64,000 nt of DNA from Ollibium composti (GCF_004801285.1 NZ_SSNY01000004.1:62001-126000), one strand, 5' to 3'. Positions 35,690 through 44,868 are shown, counted from the first letter of the stretch. The notes: generated by a model from the letters alone, not told the origin. Made by a program: numbers and translations.

Positions 35690-36085
35690 TCAGCGCATCG
35701 CCTCGGCAACCAGTTTGGTGTCGGTGAACTGTTCGAAGCGCAGGACCTTGCCGTCTTTCAGGTCCCAGACATGGACGACGCGCGCCGACATCGCCTTGCC
35801 GGTCTTGCGATAGGTTCCCGAATAGGTGCCGATGCCGACGACCGTGTCGCCGCCGTCGACCAGCCGCTCCAGCTTGAAGGTGTAGCCGTCCCAGTCCTCG
35901 CCGAGGCGCTTGAAGACGCCTTCGATGATCGCCGGCCCACCGACATAGGTGCCGGCGCAGGGAAAGCCCGCCATTTCGGTCCAGGCGGTAGCCGGCGTGA
36001 TCGGCGCCATCATCGCCGCCATGTCGTGCGCGTCGGAGCCGGCGTAGTGCGCCTTGATCGTCTCGTAGTTCTTGCCCATGCGCAT
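35690..36085 (-). CDS. SnoaL-like (NTF2 superfamily) small protein
   Basis: A 131-residue protein with an NTF2-like fold pattern: N-terminal helices (ETIKAHYAGSDAHDMAAMM), then FPCAGTYVGGPAIIEGVFKR, a strand-rich core and the end WDLKDGKVLRFEQFTDT. SnoaL-like proteins include isomerases, cyclases and lyases for small hydrophobic compounds, and many have no known role. The start is uncertain: ATG at 36085, ATG at 36079 and GTG at 36094 are in frame, and none has a strong ribosome site. It follows the MoaF-like gene by 12 bp. Confidence 0.75.
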   Translation of the reverse strand: MRMGKNYETIKAHYAGSDAHDMAAMMAPITPATAWTEMAGFPCAGTYVGGPAIIEGVFKRLGEDWDGYTFKLERLVDGGDTVVGIGTYSGTYRKTGKAMSARVVHVWDLKDGKVLRFEQFTDTKLVAEAMR

Positions 36086-36097
36086 TGCCCGCACCGG

Positions 36098-36889
36098 TCA
36101 GACCGGCGCGGCCTCCTCGTCGTAGGTCGTGGTGGACTTTTTCTCGATGAAAGCGCCGGCCGGCTTGTTCTCGATGGCCCCCGTGCTGATGACGCCGAGG
36201 AATTTGCCGGTCGAGCGCATCGTCTCCCAATTGTAGAAGAACAGCGAGGCGACCGGGATGATGAACTCGCGGAAGCCGAACACGTACTGGCCTTCATCGA
36301 ACTTCCAGGTGGTGGCGAGGTCGACGTCGCCATGGCCGCGCTGCACGCCGACGAGGTTCTGCCAGGCATAGCGCTGCGACGAGAGATAAATGTGCTCGTA
36401 GAGATGGTTCGGGCTGTAGCGGTAGTGCGCGGTGAGCCCGATCAGGTCGCGCGTCGGCCCCGGCTCGATGCCGCCAAGCACCGGCGCATCGCCCAGCACC
36501 CCCGCCGACCAGACCTGCGCGACGCGTGGCTCGCCCGGCTCTTCGGCGGCTTCGCGCACCCGCTCGCGCACCGACATGACACGGCCGGTTCGGATGTTGA
36601 CGATAAACGCCTCGTCCTCGGTCGGACGTGCGGCGAAGGTCATGTTGATGAAGAAGGTGCCGGGCGCCACTTCCAGCGCCTCGTACCAGTCGGCGCCCGC
36701 GTCGGTCCCTTCGCTCCACGCCACCGTGTTTGCGGCGGTGAAGGCGAGGTCGACGGTGCGCCCGGTGTTGAGCGAAATCTTGAACGTCCGCCCGACGAGC
36801 GCCGCCGTGTTGGGCAGCCTGTTGGTGGCGATGCCTGCGGCGAAATCGTCGAAGTGCTTCCAGTCCTTCGGCCTGCTCTGATCGGTCAT
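36098..36889 (-). CDS. MoaF-like protein
   Basis: A 263-residue protein with two halves that resemble the MoaF N- and C-terminal domains, a calycin-like β-barrel family. The C-terminal half contains YRYSPNHLYEHIYLSSQRY and WKFDEGQYVFGFREFIIPV, which fit the MoaF pattern. Despite the name, no catalytic role is established for these proteins. ATG at 36889 is preceded by AGGAG eight bases upstream, while the longer frame would need a TTG. It sits between an SDR gene and a SnoaL-like gene in the same operon, so a role in binding or converting a pathway intermediate is more likely than molybdenum cofactor synthesis. Family assignment is from recall, without a search. Confidence 0.6.
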   Translation of the reverse strand: MTDQSRPKDWKHFDDFAAGIATNRLPNTAALVGRTFKISLNTGRTVDLAFTAANTVAWSEGTDAGADWYEALEVAPGTFFINMTFAARPTEDEAFIVNIRTGRVMSVRERVREAAEEPGEPRVAQVWSAGVLGDAPVLGGIEPGPTRDLIGLTAHYRYSPNHLYEHIYLSSQRYAWQNLVGVQRGHGDVDLATTWKFDEGQYVFGFREFIIPVASLFFYNWETMRSTGKFLGVISTGAIENKPAGAFIEKKSTTTYDEEAAPV

Positions 36890-36911
36890 CGGGAACGCTC
36901 CTGCACGGGGA

Positions 36912-37703
36912 TTAGTCGACAAAGGCCAGGGTGGGCAGGTCGACGACGCAGGCGCCGCCGTCGACGGTGAGGATCGAGCCGTTCATCATCGCCGCCTCGT
37001 CCGAGGCGACGAAGCAAATGACGTTGGAGACTTCCTCCGGCGTCGCCGGCCGGCCGAGCGGCACGTCCTTCGTCACCAGCCGGTAGGCCTCGTCCACCGA
37101 TGTCAGTTTATGCTTGGCGACGATCACGCCCATCTGCTCGTCGGCCATGGCGGTCGAAACCCAGCCCGGGCAGACGATGTTGGTGCGCACACCCTGCCGC
37201 CCGTAGTCGCGCGCCAGCGATTTGCCGAGCCCGATGCAGGCGTGTTTCATCGTCACGTAGCCCGCAGCCTGCGGCCCGGCGAACAGGCCGGCGATCGAGG
37301 CGACGACGACGATCGAGCCCTTGCGCGCAATCAGGTCCGGCAGGCATTCGCGCGCGGTGACGAAGGCGGTGTCGAGGTTGAGCCGTGTCGCCAGCGCCCA
37401 GGTCTCGTCGCTCATCGAAATGGTCGGCCCGACGCCGTGGCCGCCGGCATTGGCAAGCAGGATGTCGACCGGCCCAAAGCGGTCGTGCACCTTTTCCAGC
37501 GCCGCGCGGACCGAGGCCGCGTCGGCGGCATCGCCCTCGACGATCAGCCCGCCGGTGTCCTTCGCCACGGCCTCCAACGGCTCGCGCCGGCGCCCCATCA
37601 GGACGACGTTCGCCCCCTCCGAGGCCATACGGCGCGCCACGGCAGCACCGATGCCGGTGCCGCCGCCGGTGATGAAAGCCGTCTTTCCGGAAAATCGCAT
37701 CAT
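36912..37703 (-). CDS. SDR family oxidoreductase
   Basis: A 263-residue short-chain dehydrogenase. It has ITGGGTGIGAAVARRM at the N-terminus, an Arg pair after the second strand (MGRRREP) that favours NADP, the NAG motif in LANAGGHG, and a catalytic Ser in VVVASIAGLFAG; the Tyr-x3-Lys set is GYVTMKHA. The YxxxK is thus Tyr-Val-Thr-Met-Lys, an acceptable variant. It is first of the minus-strand operon and divergent from an aldehyde dehydrogenase gene 187 bp away. The start could also be the Met one codon later (37700). Confidence 0.9.
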   Translation of the reverse strand: MMRFSGKTAFITGGGTGIGAAVARRMASEGANVVLMGRRREPLEAVAKDTGGLIVEGDAADAASVRAALEKVHDRFGPVDILLANAGGHGVGPTISMSDETWALATRLNLDTAFVTARECLPDLIARKGSIVVVASIAGLFAGPQAAGYVTMKHACIGLGKSLARDYGRQGVRTNIVCPGWVSTAMADEQMGVIVAKHKLTSVDEAYRLVTKDVPLGRPATPEEVSNVICFVASDEAAMMNGSILTVDGGACVVDLPTLAFVD

Positions 37704-37890
37704 CCCTCCCGATGCCGGTCCGCCGCTATTCGATGGCTGGACTGTGCGCCGGCTTGCCCGTCGTCGTCTTGTCCGAGCGGGAACTTTGTTTTGACTGAGC
37801 GCGCACTCGCCCCCACCGACGGTTGAACCCTCCCGGTCACGCTCCTAACGCTTTGAGACAAGCGGCAGCGGGCCGCCGAGGAGGTTTCCC

Positions 37891-39390
37891 ATGAACGAAA
37901 GAACCGTGCCGCCGATCAGCGCCGCAGCCGCCGCCTTCCTGTCGCGGCCGCACCGCCCCTTCGTCGGCGGCCGCTTCATCGATGGCGGCGGCGACGGCCT
38001 GCCGGTGGACGATTCCGCCACCGGCGAGATCGTCGCGCGGGTTCCCGAAAGCGGCGCGGCGGTGGTCGACCGGGCGGTCAAGGCCGCGCGCGCCGCGCTC
38101 GAAGGGCCGTGGGGCCAGATGCACGGCGTCGAGCGCGAGCGGCTGATGCTCAAGCTCGCCGACGCCGTCGAAGCCGACATCGACCTGCTCGGCGAGATCG
38201 AGAGCATCGAGAACGGCAAGTCGATCGGCGTCGCGAAAATGCTGTCGGCCGGCGGCTCGGCCAACTGGCTGCGCTACTATGCCGGCTGGGCGACGAAGAT
38301 CGAGGGCGCGACGATGGACGTGGCGATCCCGGTGCCGCCTGGCGCCAAGCACCACGCCATGACCGTCATGGAGCCGGTCGGCGTCGTCGGCGCCATCGTG
38401 CCGTGGAACTTTCCGCTGATGATCGGCGTGTGGAAGATCGCGCCGGCGCTGGCCGCCGGCTGTACCATCGTGCTCAAGCCGCCGCAGGAAACGCCGCTCG
38501 GCCTGCTGCGCCTAGCCGAACTGGTCGAACAGGTCGGCTTCCCGCCCGGCGTCGTCAACATCGTTACCGGCTCCGGCGCCGTCACCGGCGAGGCGCTGAT
38601 CAACCATCCCGGCATCGACAAGCTGACCTTCACCGGCTCGACTTCGGTCGGCAAGCGCGTCGGCCACGCCGCCGTCGAGCGCATCGCCCGCTTCACGCTG
38701 GAGCTCGGCTCGAAGTCGCCGATGATCCTTTTGTCCGACATGGAGGACGGCATCGAGCCGCTGGTCGCGGGGCTCGGCATGTTCTTCAACCAGGGCCAGG
38801 TCTGCACCTCGGCCTCGCGCATCCTGATCGAGAAATCCATCTACGACCGCACGCTGGCGCGACTGGCCGAAATCGCCGATTCCATGACGCTCGGCGCCGG
38901 CCGCGACGAGACCGCGCAGATCAACCCGGTCGTCTCGGCCAGGCATCGGCAGAGCGTGCTGGGCTATCTCGACCGCGCGCTGGAAGCCGGCGGCGAGCGC
39001 GTCAGCGGCGACCGTGCCGTGCCCGCAAAAGGCCACTACATCGCCCCCACCATCCTGCACAACGTCAGGCCCGATTCCGAGATCGTGCGCGAGGAGGTCT
39101 TCGGCCCGGTCGTCGCGGTGATGCCGGTCGCCGACCTCGACGAGGCGATCCGCCTCGCCAACGACACCCGCTACGGCCTTTCCGCCTCGGTGTGGACGCG
39201 CGACCTCGGCAAGGCGATGACCGCCGTCCACGGCCTGAAGGCCGGCACGGTCTGGGTCAACTCGCACAACACGCTGGACCCGACGGCACCCTTCGGCGGC
39301 TTCAAGCAGTCCGGCATCGGCCGCGAGCACGGCAAGGCCGCGCTGGACAGCTACCTGGAAGTCAAGACCGCCATCATGCGCTATGCGTGA
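37891..39390 (+). CDS. NAD(P)-dependent aldehyde dehydrogenase
   Basis: A 499-residue ALDH. Key regions are VPWNFPLMIGVWKIAPALAA, the Glu in FTLELGSKSPMILL, the catalytic Cys in FNQGQVCTSASRILIE, and the C-terminal PFGGFKQSGIGREHGK. A GGAGG lies eight bases before the ATG. It overlaps the GMC oxidoreductase gene by 8 bp, so the two enzymes are made together. The pair fits stepwise oxidation of an alcohol to a carboxylate, as in choline, polyol or aryl alcohol catabolism; the substrate is unknown. Confidence 0.92.
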   Translation: MNERTVPPISAAAAAFLSRPHRPFVGGRFIDGGGDGLPVDDSATGEIVARVPESGAAVVDRAVKAARAALEGPWGQMHGVERERLMLKLADAVEADIDLLGEIESIENGKSIGVAKMLSAGGSANWLRYYAGWATKIEGATMDVAIPVPPGAKHHAMTVMEPVGVVGAIVPWNFPLMIGVWKIAPALAAGCTIVLKPPQETPLGLLRLAELVEQVGFPPGVVNIVTGSGAVTGEALINHPGIDKLTFTGSTSVGKRVGHAAVERIARFTLELGSKSPMILLSDMEDGIEPLVAGLGMFFNQGQVCTSASRILIEKSIYDRTLARLAEIADSMTLGAGRDETAQINPVVSARHRQSVLGYLDRALEAGGERVSGDRAVPAKGHYIAPTILHNVRPDSEIVREEVFGPVVAVMPVADLDEAIRLANDTRYGLSASVWTRDLGKAMTAVHGLKAGTVWVNSHNTLDPTAPFGGFKQSGIGREHGKAALDSYLEVKTAIMRYA

Positions 39391-40984
39391 AGCGACGGAG
39401 GCCTCGGGTTACGACTACATCGTCGCCGGCGCCGGCTCGGCCGGCTGCACCGTCGCCAATCGCCTTGTCAACGCCGGCAAGCGCGTGCTGCTGATCGAGG
39501 CCGGTCCGCGCGACGACGACCGGTTCATCCATATGCCGGCGACCTTCGCCAAGGTCATCGGCACGAAGCGCAGCTTCATCTACGAGTCCGAACCCGAAGC
39601 CAGCGTCGGCGGGCGGCGCTTGCCGATCCCGCAGGGTCGCACGCTGGGCGGCGGCTCTTCGATCAACGCCATGCTCTACATTCGCGGCCAGCGCGAGGAC
39701 TATGACGGCTGGCGCGACCTCGGCTGTCCCGGCTGGGGCTGGGACGACGTGCTGCCCGTCTTCAGGCGACTGGAGCGCAACGAGCGGCGGGACGGCCCGC
39801 TGCACGGCACGACAGGCCCCCTGCCCGTCTCCGATCCGCGCCATCGGCATCCGCTGTCGCTCGCCTATGTCAAGGCGGCGCAACAGGCAGGCTACCGCTA
39901 CAATGACGACTTCAACGGCGAGCGGCAGGAAGGCGTCGGCTTCTATCAGACGACGACGGCGAACGGCGTGCGCCAGTCGGCGGCGACCGTCTTCCTGAAG
40001 CCGCTCGCCGGCAACCCCAACCTTACCCTCGTCACCGAAGCTCAGGTCGGTGCGATCACGCTGGAGAACGGCGCTGCGAGCGGGCTGTCCTACACCACGG
40101 CCGACGGCCGCACCGTGCAGGCCTCGGCGAAGGAAGAAGTGATCCTGGCGGCCGGCGCGCTGGCGACGCCGAAGATCATGATGCTGTCCGGCCTCGGTCC
40201 GGCGGCGCATCTGGCGGCGCTCGGCATTCCTGTCGTCCGCGATATGCCGGGCGTCGGCCGCGACCTGCAGGACCATGTCGCAACGCCCGTCTACGCGGCA
40301 ACGAAGCTGCCGGTCTCGCTGCTCGGCCAGGACAAGGGCCTGAAGGCGCTGCGCCACGGCCTGCAATACATGCTGTTCGGCACCGGCCTGCTGACCTCCA
40401 ACGTGGTCGAGAGCGGCGGCTTCTTCGACACCGACGGCGACGGCCGCCCCGATATCCAGTTTCATGTCCTGCCGGTGATGATCGAGAACGCCGTGCACGG
40501 CTCGGTCGAGCAACACGGCATGGAACTGAACCCCTGCGTTCTGCGGCCGAAGTCGCGCGGCAAGGTGGAACTGCGCTCGCGCGATCCGAACGAGCCGATC
40601 CGCTTCACCACCGGCTTCCTGTCGGAACCGGACGATCTCGAACGGCTCGTCGCCGGCGTGAAAGTCGCGCGAAAAATCCTGCGCCAGCCCGCCCTGCAGG
40701 CGGTCGTCAGCCAGGAACTGAAGCCGGGCGCAGCCGACGAGCTGCCCGAACAGGCGATCGTCGACCACATCATGCAGACGGCCAAGACGGTCTATCATCC
40801 GGTCGGCACCTGCCGTATGGGCACGGACGAGGAGGCTGTGGTCGATCCGCAATTGCGCGTGCGCGGCGTATCTCGCCTGCGCATCTGCGACGCGTCGATC
40901 ATGCCCCGTCTGACCAGCGGCAACACCAACGCCCCGACGATCATGATCGCCGACCGCTGCGCGGAGTTTATCCTCGGGCGGTAG
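39383..40984 (+). CDS. GMC family FAD-dependent oxidoreductase (choline dehydrogenase-like)
   Basis: A 533-residue flavoenzyme of the glucose-methanol-choline family. The FAD-binding motif is YIVAGAGSAGCTVANRL near residue 11, the GMC signature is GRTLGGGSSINAMLYIRG (about residues 85-102), and the active-site His lies in YHPVGTCRMG with the second catalytic residue, Asn, in TSGNTNAPTIM. It should oxidise a primary alcohol to an aldehyde and pass the electrons to a quinone or other acceptor, with the upstream aldehyde dehydrogenase doing the next step. It is the last gene before a 748-bp gene-poor stretch. Confidence 0.92.
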   Translation: MREATEASGYDYIVAGAGSAGCTVANRLVNAGKRVLLIEAGPRDDDRFIHMPATFAKVIGTKRSFIYESEPEASVGGRRLPIPQGRTLGGGSSINAMLYIRGQREDYDGWRDLGCPGWGWDDVLPVFRRLERNERRDGPLHGTTGPLPVSDPRHRHPLSLAYVKAAQQAGYRYNDDFNGERQEGVGFYQTTTANGVRQSAATVFLKPLAGNPNLTLVTEAQVGAITLENGAASGLSYTTADGRTVQASAKEEVILAAGALATPKIMMLSGLGPAAHLAALGIPVVRDMPGVGRDLQDHVATPVYAATKLPVSLLGQDKGLKALRHGLQYMLFGTGLLTSNVVESGGFFDTDGDGRPDIQFHVLPVMIENAVHGSVEQHGMELNPCVLRPKSRGKVELRSRDPNEPIRFTTGFLSEPDDLERLVAGVKVARKILRQPALQAVVSQELKPGAADELPEQAIVDHIMQTAKTVYHPVGTCRMGTDEEAVVDPQLRVRGVSRLRICDASIMPRLTSGNTNAPTIMIADRCAEFILGR

Positions 40985-41065
40985 CCATCCTTCGCCGTTG
41001 CAAGGCGGCTTCCCGTTCCTTCGTCATTCCAGCGCGGAGGCGAGCGTTGCTCCACCTCCGTCGTC

Positions 41066-41202
41066 ATCCTATGGCGAAGCAGGCCGAAGGCCGTCGCGAA
41101 GACCATAGGATCCATGCCTGAAGGGCTTGGCCGCATGAGACGGTGGGGAAGGCATATCGTTCTGCGCCGCCTCACCTTTCATCGATGGTCAGGCATGGAT
41201 CC
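41066..41202. repeat. Nested palindromes in gene-poor region
   Basis: ATCCTATGG (41066-41074) pairs with CCATAGGAT (41103-41111). The overlapping GGATCCATGCCTGA (41108-41121) pairs perfectly with TCAGGCATGGATCC (41189-41202). The two stems share bases 41108-41111, so they are mutually exclusive at that point. The arrangement resembles a dispersed intergenic repeat. Confidence 0.6.
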
Positions 41203-41296
41203 TCGGGTCGCGCCCTTCGCTGCGCTCGGGCTTGCCCGTGGATGGCGAAGTGAAGTGGCCTTCACAAAAAATCTTCCCGAAACTTATCCCCCTCTC

Positions 41297-41581
41297 CTAA
41301 ACCCACTTCATACTCGGCCGCAGTTCCTTCCATGGGAACACCGGTCGCGACGGTGATTGCGTGGGAAGGGACCGGCGCCTCCGGTGGTTGCTCAACGTAA
41401 GCAACCGCCCGGGGAGGTTCCGTCCAAGGGTTCCCCTACGGGTATTACGGCCCGTGTGCGCTGGACGAGCGCTGCAAGCTTCGGCCGGTGTCGGCGCAAA
41501 TGCCGCCATCGTGAGCTGCGGTGAAGCGGAACGGACGGGAACAGAAATCGCCGGACGGCGGTCTTCGGATCGCAGTTTCAT
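41297..41581. other. Unexplained structured segment with overlapping minus-strand frames
   Basis: A minus-strand frame of 94 codons starts MKLRSEDRRPAISVPVRS and ends RPSMKWV, with Arg/Pro-rich composition. In another minus frame, downstream bases could encode MEGTAAEYEVGLGEGDKF, ending at a TGA near 41263. The segment also contains a hairpin GGTTGCT-N7-AGCAACC (about 41390-41410). It may be an RNA, a decayed gene or a repeat. I do not recognise it and do not call a gene. Confidence 0.35.
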
Positions 41582-41700
41582 AAAATTCGGCAGCGTTTCG
41601 ATGACCGCCGTCTTCCCGACCTCACCAATCGAGGTCAGTTCTTTGACAATGGCCAGGGCCGGAAGGCAGCGTGGCGAAGATGAAGGGCGCCGACGTTCCC

Positions 41701-41718
41701 CTCCCCCTCAAGGGGGAG
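41701..41718. terminator. C/G hairpin downstream of aldehyde dehydrogenase gene
   Basis: CTCCCCCTCAAGGGGGAG forms an 8-bp stem with a two-base centre. It lies 15 bp past the stop of the minus-strand aldehyde dehydrogenase gene and resembles the small hairpins in the 11121 and 56001 repeats. A terminator or repeat fragment. Confidence 0.5.
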
Positions 41719-41732
41719 GAAGCGTCTCCCTG

Positions 41733-43220
41733 TCAAGCCAGCGAAATCCACGCCGTCTTCAAGTCGGTATACTTGTCGAACGCATGCAGCGACTTGTCTC
41801 TTCCGAAGCCGGACTGGCCGAAGCCGCCGAGCGGCACGGTCAGGTCGGCGCCGCCATAGGTGTTGACGTGGACGACGCCGGCGCGGATCGCCCGCACCAT
41901 GCGGTGCGCGGTGGCAAGGTTGGCGGTCCACACCGCCGCGGCCAGCCCGTAGACGGTGGCGTTGGCAAGCCGCGCCGCTTCCGCCTCGTCCTCGAAGCGC
42001 GACACCGCCAGCACCGGGCCGAACACCTCCTCCCGCGCCAGCCGCATGGACGGCGCCACCTCGTCGAAGATGGTCGGCTCCATGTAGAAGCCGCCCGTCT
42101 CCTCCAACACGCGTCGGCCGCCGGCGACGAGCCGCGCGCCCTCGCGCTCGGCGTCCGCGACATGGCCGAGATCCTTGGAAAGCTGCTCGGCGCTGGTGAC
42201 GGCGCCGGCATCGGTGCCGAGGTCGAGCGGGTCGCCGACCTTCATCTTCTTCGTCACGGTGACGAGCTTGTCCATGAAGGCGTCGTAGACGGACGCCTGC
42301 ACCAGGAGCCGTGAGCCGGCCACGCAGACCTGGCCGGAATTGCGAAAAATGCCGAAGGCCGAGACCTTCGCCGCCTTGTCGAGGTCGGGCGCGTCGGCGA
42401 AGACGATGTTGGGCGACTTGCCGCCGAGTTCCAGATGCACGCGCTTGAGGTTCGAGCGGGCGGAGTATTCGAGCAGCCGCCGGCCGACAGCACCCGAGCC
42501 GGTGAAGGCCAGCGCATCGACATCCATGTTGAGGCCGAGCGCCTCGCCGGTGACGCTGCCGCGCCCGGTGACGACGTTGAAGACGCCTTCCGGCACGCCC
42601 GCCTCGGCCGCCAGTTCGCCGAGCCTGAGCAGCGTCAGCGACGCGGCCTCCGCCGGCTTCAGCACCACCGAATTGCCGGCGGCGAGCGCCGGCGCCACCT
42701 TCCAGGCGCCGATCATCATCGGGAAATTCCATGGCACGATTGCCCCCACCACGCCGAGCGGTTCGCGATGGACGAGGCCGAGCACGTCCGGCGCGGTCGG
42801 CGCGATCTCGCCATAGACCTTGTCGATGGCCTCGGCGTAGTAGCGGAAGGTTCCGGCAGCCGACAGCGGCTCGGCCTTGTAGGCCATGCCGATCTCGGTG
42901 CCGTTGTCGCGCACGCCGAGAACGGCGAGTTCCAGCGCATTCTTCTCGATCAGGTCGGCGAGTTTCAGCAGCACCTTCTTGCGCTGGGCGGGAGCGGGGC
43001 GCGACCACGCACCCTTGTCGAACGCAGCGCGGGCGGCGGCCACGGCACGGTCGACATCCTCGGTGCCGGCGTCGGCGATGCTGCCGATGACGCGGCCGTC
43101 GATCGGGCTGACGACATCGAGAGCGCGCGCCTCGACCGCCTGCACGCGACGTCCGCCGATCCACAATTGCTGGTCGCCGACAGGCAGGGTGCGCAGGCGG
43201 TCGATAGCGGACTGGTCCAA
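41733..43220 (-). CDS. Aldehyde dehydrogenase (PuuC-like)
   Basis: A 495-residue ALDH. It shows IVPWNFPMMIGAWKVAPALA, the Glu in VHLELGGKSPNIVF, the catalytic Cys in IFRNSGQVCVAGSRLLVQ and the C-terminal LGGFGQSGFGRDKSLHAFDK. The overall pattern fits γ-glutamyl-γ-aminobutyraldehyde or aminoaldehyde dehydrogenases. Together with the amino-acid/amine permease remnant next to it and the aminotransferase at 47651 it suggests catabolism of an amine: transamination to an aldehyde followed by oxidation. It lies 11 bp after the permease remnant. Confidence 0.9.
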   Translation of the reverse strand: MDQSAIDRLRTLPVGDQQLWIGGRRVQAVEARALDVVSPIDGRVIGSIADAGTEDVDRAVAAARAAFDKGAWSRPAPAQRKKVLLKLADLIEKNALELAVLGVRDNGTEIGMAYKAEPLSAAGTFRYYAEAIDKVYGEIAPTAPDVLGLVHREPLGVVGAIVPWNFPMMIGAWKVAPALAAGNSVVLKPAEAASLTLLRLGELAAEAGVPEGVFNVVTGRGSVTGEALGLNMDVDALAFTGSGAVGRRLLEYSARSNLKRVHLELGGKSPNIVFADAPDLDKAAKVSAFGIFRNSGQVCVAGSRLLVQASVYDAFMDKLVTVTKKMKVGDPLDLGTDAGAVTSAEQLSKDLGHVADAEREGARLVAGGRRVLEETGGFYMEPTIFDEVAPSMRLAREEVFGPVLAVSRFEDEAEAARLANATVYGLAAAVWTANLATAHRMVRAIRAGVVHVNTYGGADLTVPLGGFGQSGFGRDKSLHAFDKYTDLKTAWISLA

Positions 43221-43231
43221 GATGATCTCCG

Positions 43232-44695
43232 TCAGAATTGCTGGCTGCCGAGGCGGGCGAAGGCTGCCGCATCGCGCCCCTTCAGCGCAACCGCCAGAAG
43301 ATAGCCAACCACGGCGGCGATCAGCACCAGCGACGGCAGGAACCAGCCAAGCACGCCGGACGCGCCCGACAGATTGCCGAAATTGGTGACGATCTGGAAG
43401 ATGATGAACAGAAGCGCAAGTCCCGCCAGCGTCGGCAGCCCCTTAGACTTCAGCGCGTTCGGCTCCAGCGACGGGTTGCGTCCGAAGAACGCCACCACCG
43501 AGGCCGAGGTAAGCGCCATCAGGACGATGATGCCCAGCGTGCCGACATTGGTGAGCCAGGAGAACAGCGCCAGCACCGGGTCCTGCCCGGTCGCCGCGAA
43601 CAGCGCGATCACCAGGACGGCGATGGCCGTCTGCACCAGCGAGCCGACATGCGGGCTCTGGAAGCGCGGATGCGTGACGCCGAGCGCTTCCGGCAGCAGC
43701 TTCTCACGGCCGGCGACGTAGAAGTAGCGGGCGACGCCGTTGTGGAAGGCGGTGACGCCGGCAAACAGCGAGGACACGAACAGGATGCTCATGAGCTGGG
43801 TGAGCAGCGGCCCGACATAGCGGTCGGACAGGCTGAACAGGAAGGTCGTCGGGTCCTGCAGCCCCTGCAGCGTCGGCACCAGCTTGTCGATGCCGGCGCC
43901 GTTCGCCATCAGCCAGCTGGTGAACATGTAGAACAGGCCGATGATGAGGACGGAGATGTAGGTGGCGCGCGGCACCGTGCGCGCCGGCGCGCGCGCCTCT
44001 TCCGAATAGATGGTCGTCGCCTCGAAGCCGATGAAGGCGGCGAAGCAGAACAGCAGCCCGATGGCCGGCGAGCCGGACAGCATCTGCGTCGGCGTGAAGG
44101 GCGCCAGGCTGAGCCCCGCGTCGCCGCCCTTGAACAGGATCGCCGCGTCGACGACGAGCACCACCAGATATTCGAGCAGCACCAGTACGGTCAGGATCTT
44201 CGCCGACAGGTCGACGCGGCGGTAGCCGAGCACGCCGACCAGCGCGATGCCGACGAAGCACCACACCCACCACGGCAGGTTGATGCCCCAGCCGGCGAAG
44301 AGGCCGGATGTCGCCGCGCCGAACAGGCCGAACACCCCGATCTGCATGCAGTTGTAGCTGAGGATGGCGATCAGCGCCGCAGCCCCGCCGAGGTTCCCAC
44401 CCAGGCCCCGGGCCGTATAGGCTTAGAACGCGCCGGCGTTCGCAACATGCCGCGCCATCGCGACGTAGCCGACGGCGAAGATCAGCAGCAGGAGAGTGAC
44501 AAGCAGGAATGTGCCGGGAATGCCGGCGCCGTTGCCCATCAGCATGGAAAGCGGCACGCCGCCGGCCACCGCCGTCAGCGGTGCCGCCGCCGACACCACC
44601 AGGAACGTCACGGCGCCAACGCCAAGGCTGTTGCGGCGCAGCCGATTCGCTTCGCCCGCCGCGGGCACTGTCTTGTCCGTATCGATCGTCGTCAT
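43232..44695 (-). pseudogene. APC family amino acid/polyamine permease interrupted by a stop codon
   Basis: Two parts in the same frame form one APC permease. Codons 1-90 run from the ATG at 44695 (AGGAGG-like site upstream) to ARHVANAGAF. Codon 91 is TAA (44423-44425). The frame then continues AYTARGLGGNLGGAAALIAI to the end at 43232. Related permeases usually have NAGAFYAY here, so a Tyr codon has changed to TAA by one base. The N-terminal part has two helices and the rest about ten. Without read-through no functional permease is made. A sequencing error or a recent mutation are equally possible. Confidence 0.85.
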
Positions 44696-44829
44696 GTCTG
44701 CCTCCCTCCTGCCAGGCGCCTCGCGCCGGATCCGAGCATTCCCTGTGCCGCCGCGCGATTCTCGCGTCGTTTCATTATTTTCAACGGCATTTCGCATATA
44801 GACTTGCAAAGGAACGCCGAACCTGTCAA

Positions 44830-44847
44830 GTTAATTCGCGCGTTAAG
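44830..44847. promoter_or_regulatory. Shared 18-bp operator-like element, site 2
   Basis: GTTAA-TTCGCGCG-TTAAG ends 21 bp before the second iclR start. The preceding GTCAA is also shared with site 1 (22903-22920). It probably lies over or next to the promoter of this regulator gene. Confidence 0.5.
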
Positions 44848-44868
44848 TAATTTGGGAGGAGCGCAGGG

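Larger units (their letters stand above)
40985..41732. other. 748-bp region without a confident gene
   Basis: This space between the GMC gene and the convergent aldehyde dehydrogenase gene holds, in order, two nested palindromes (41066-41202), an unexplained GC-rich segment with hairpins and overlapping short frames (41297-41581), and a C/G hairpin (41701-41718). No tRNA, promoter or complete gene is evident. Confidence 0.7.

Noticed and set aside
41297..41581. A 94-codon minus-strand gene in the gap
   Set aside because: Its Arg/Pro-rich translation has no recognisable domain and a second frame looks equally protein-like, so I reported the segment as unexplained rather than as a gene.
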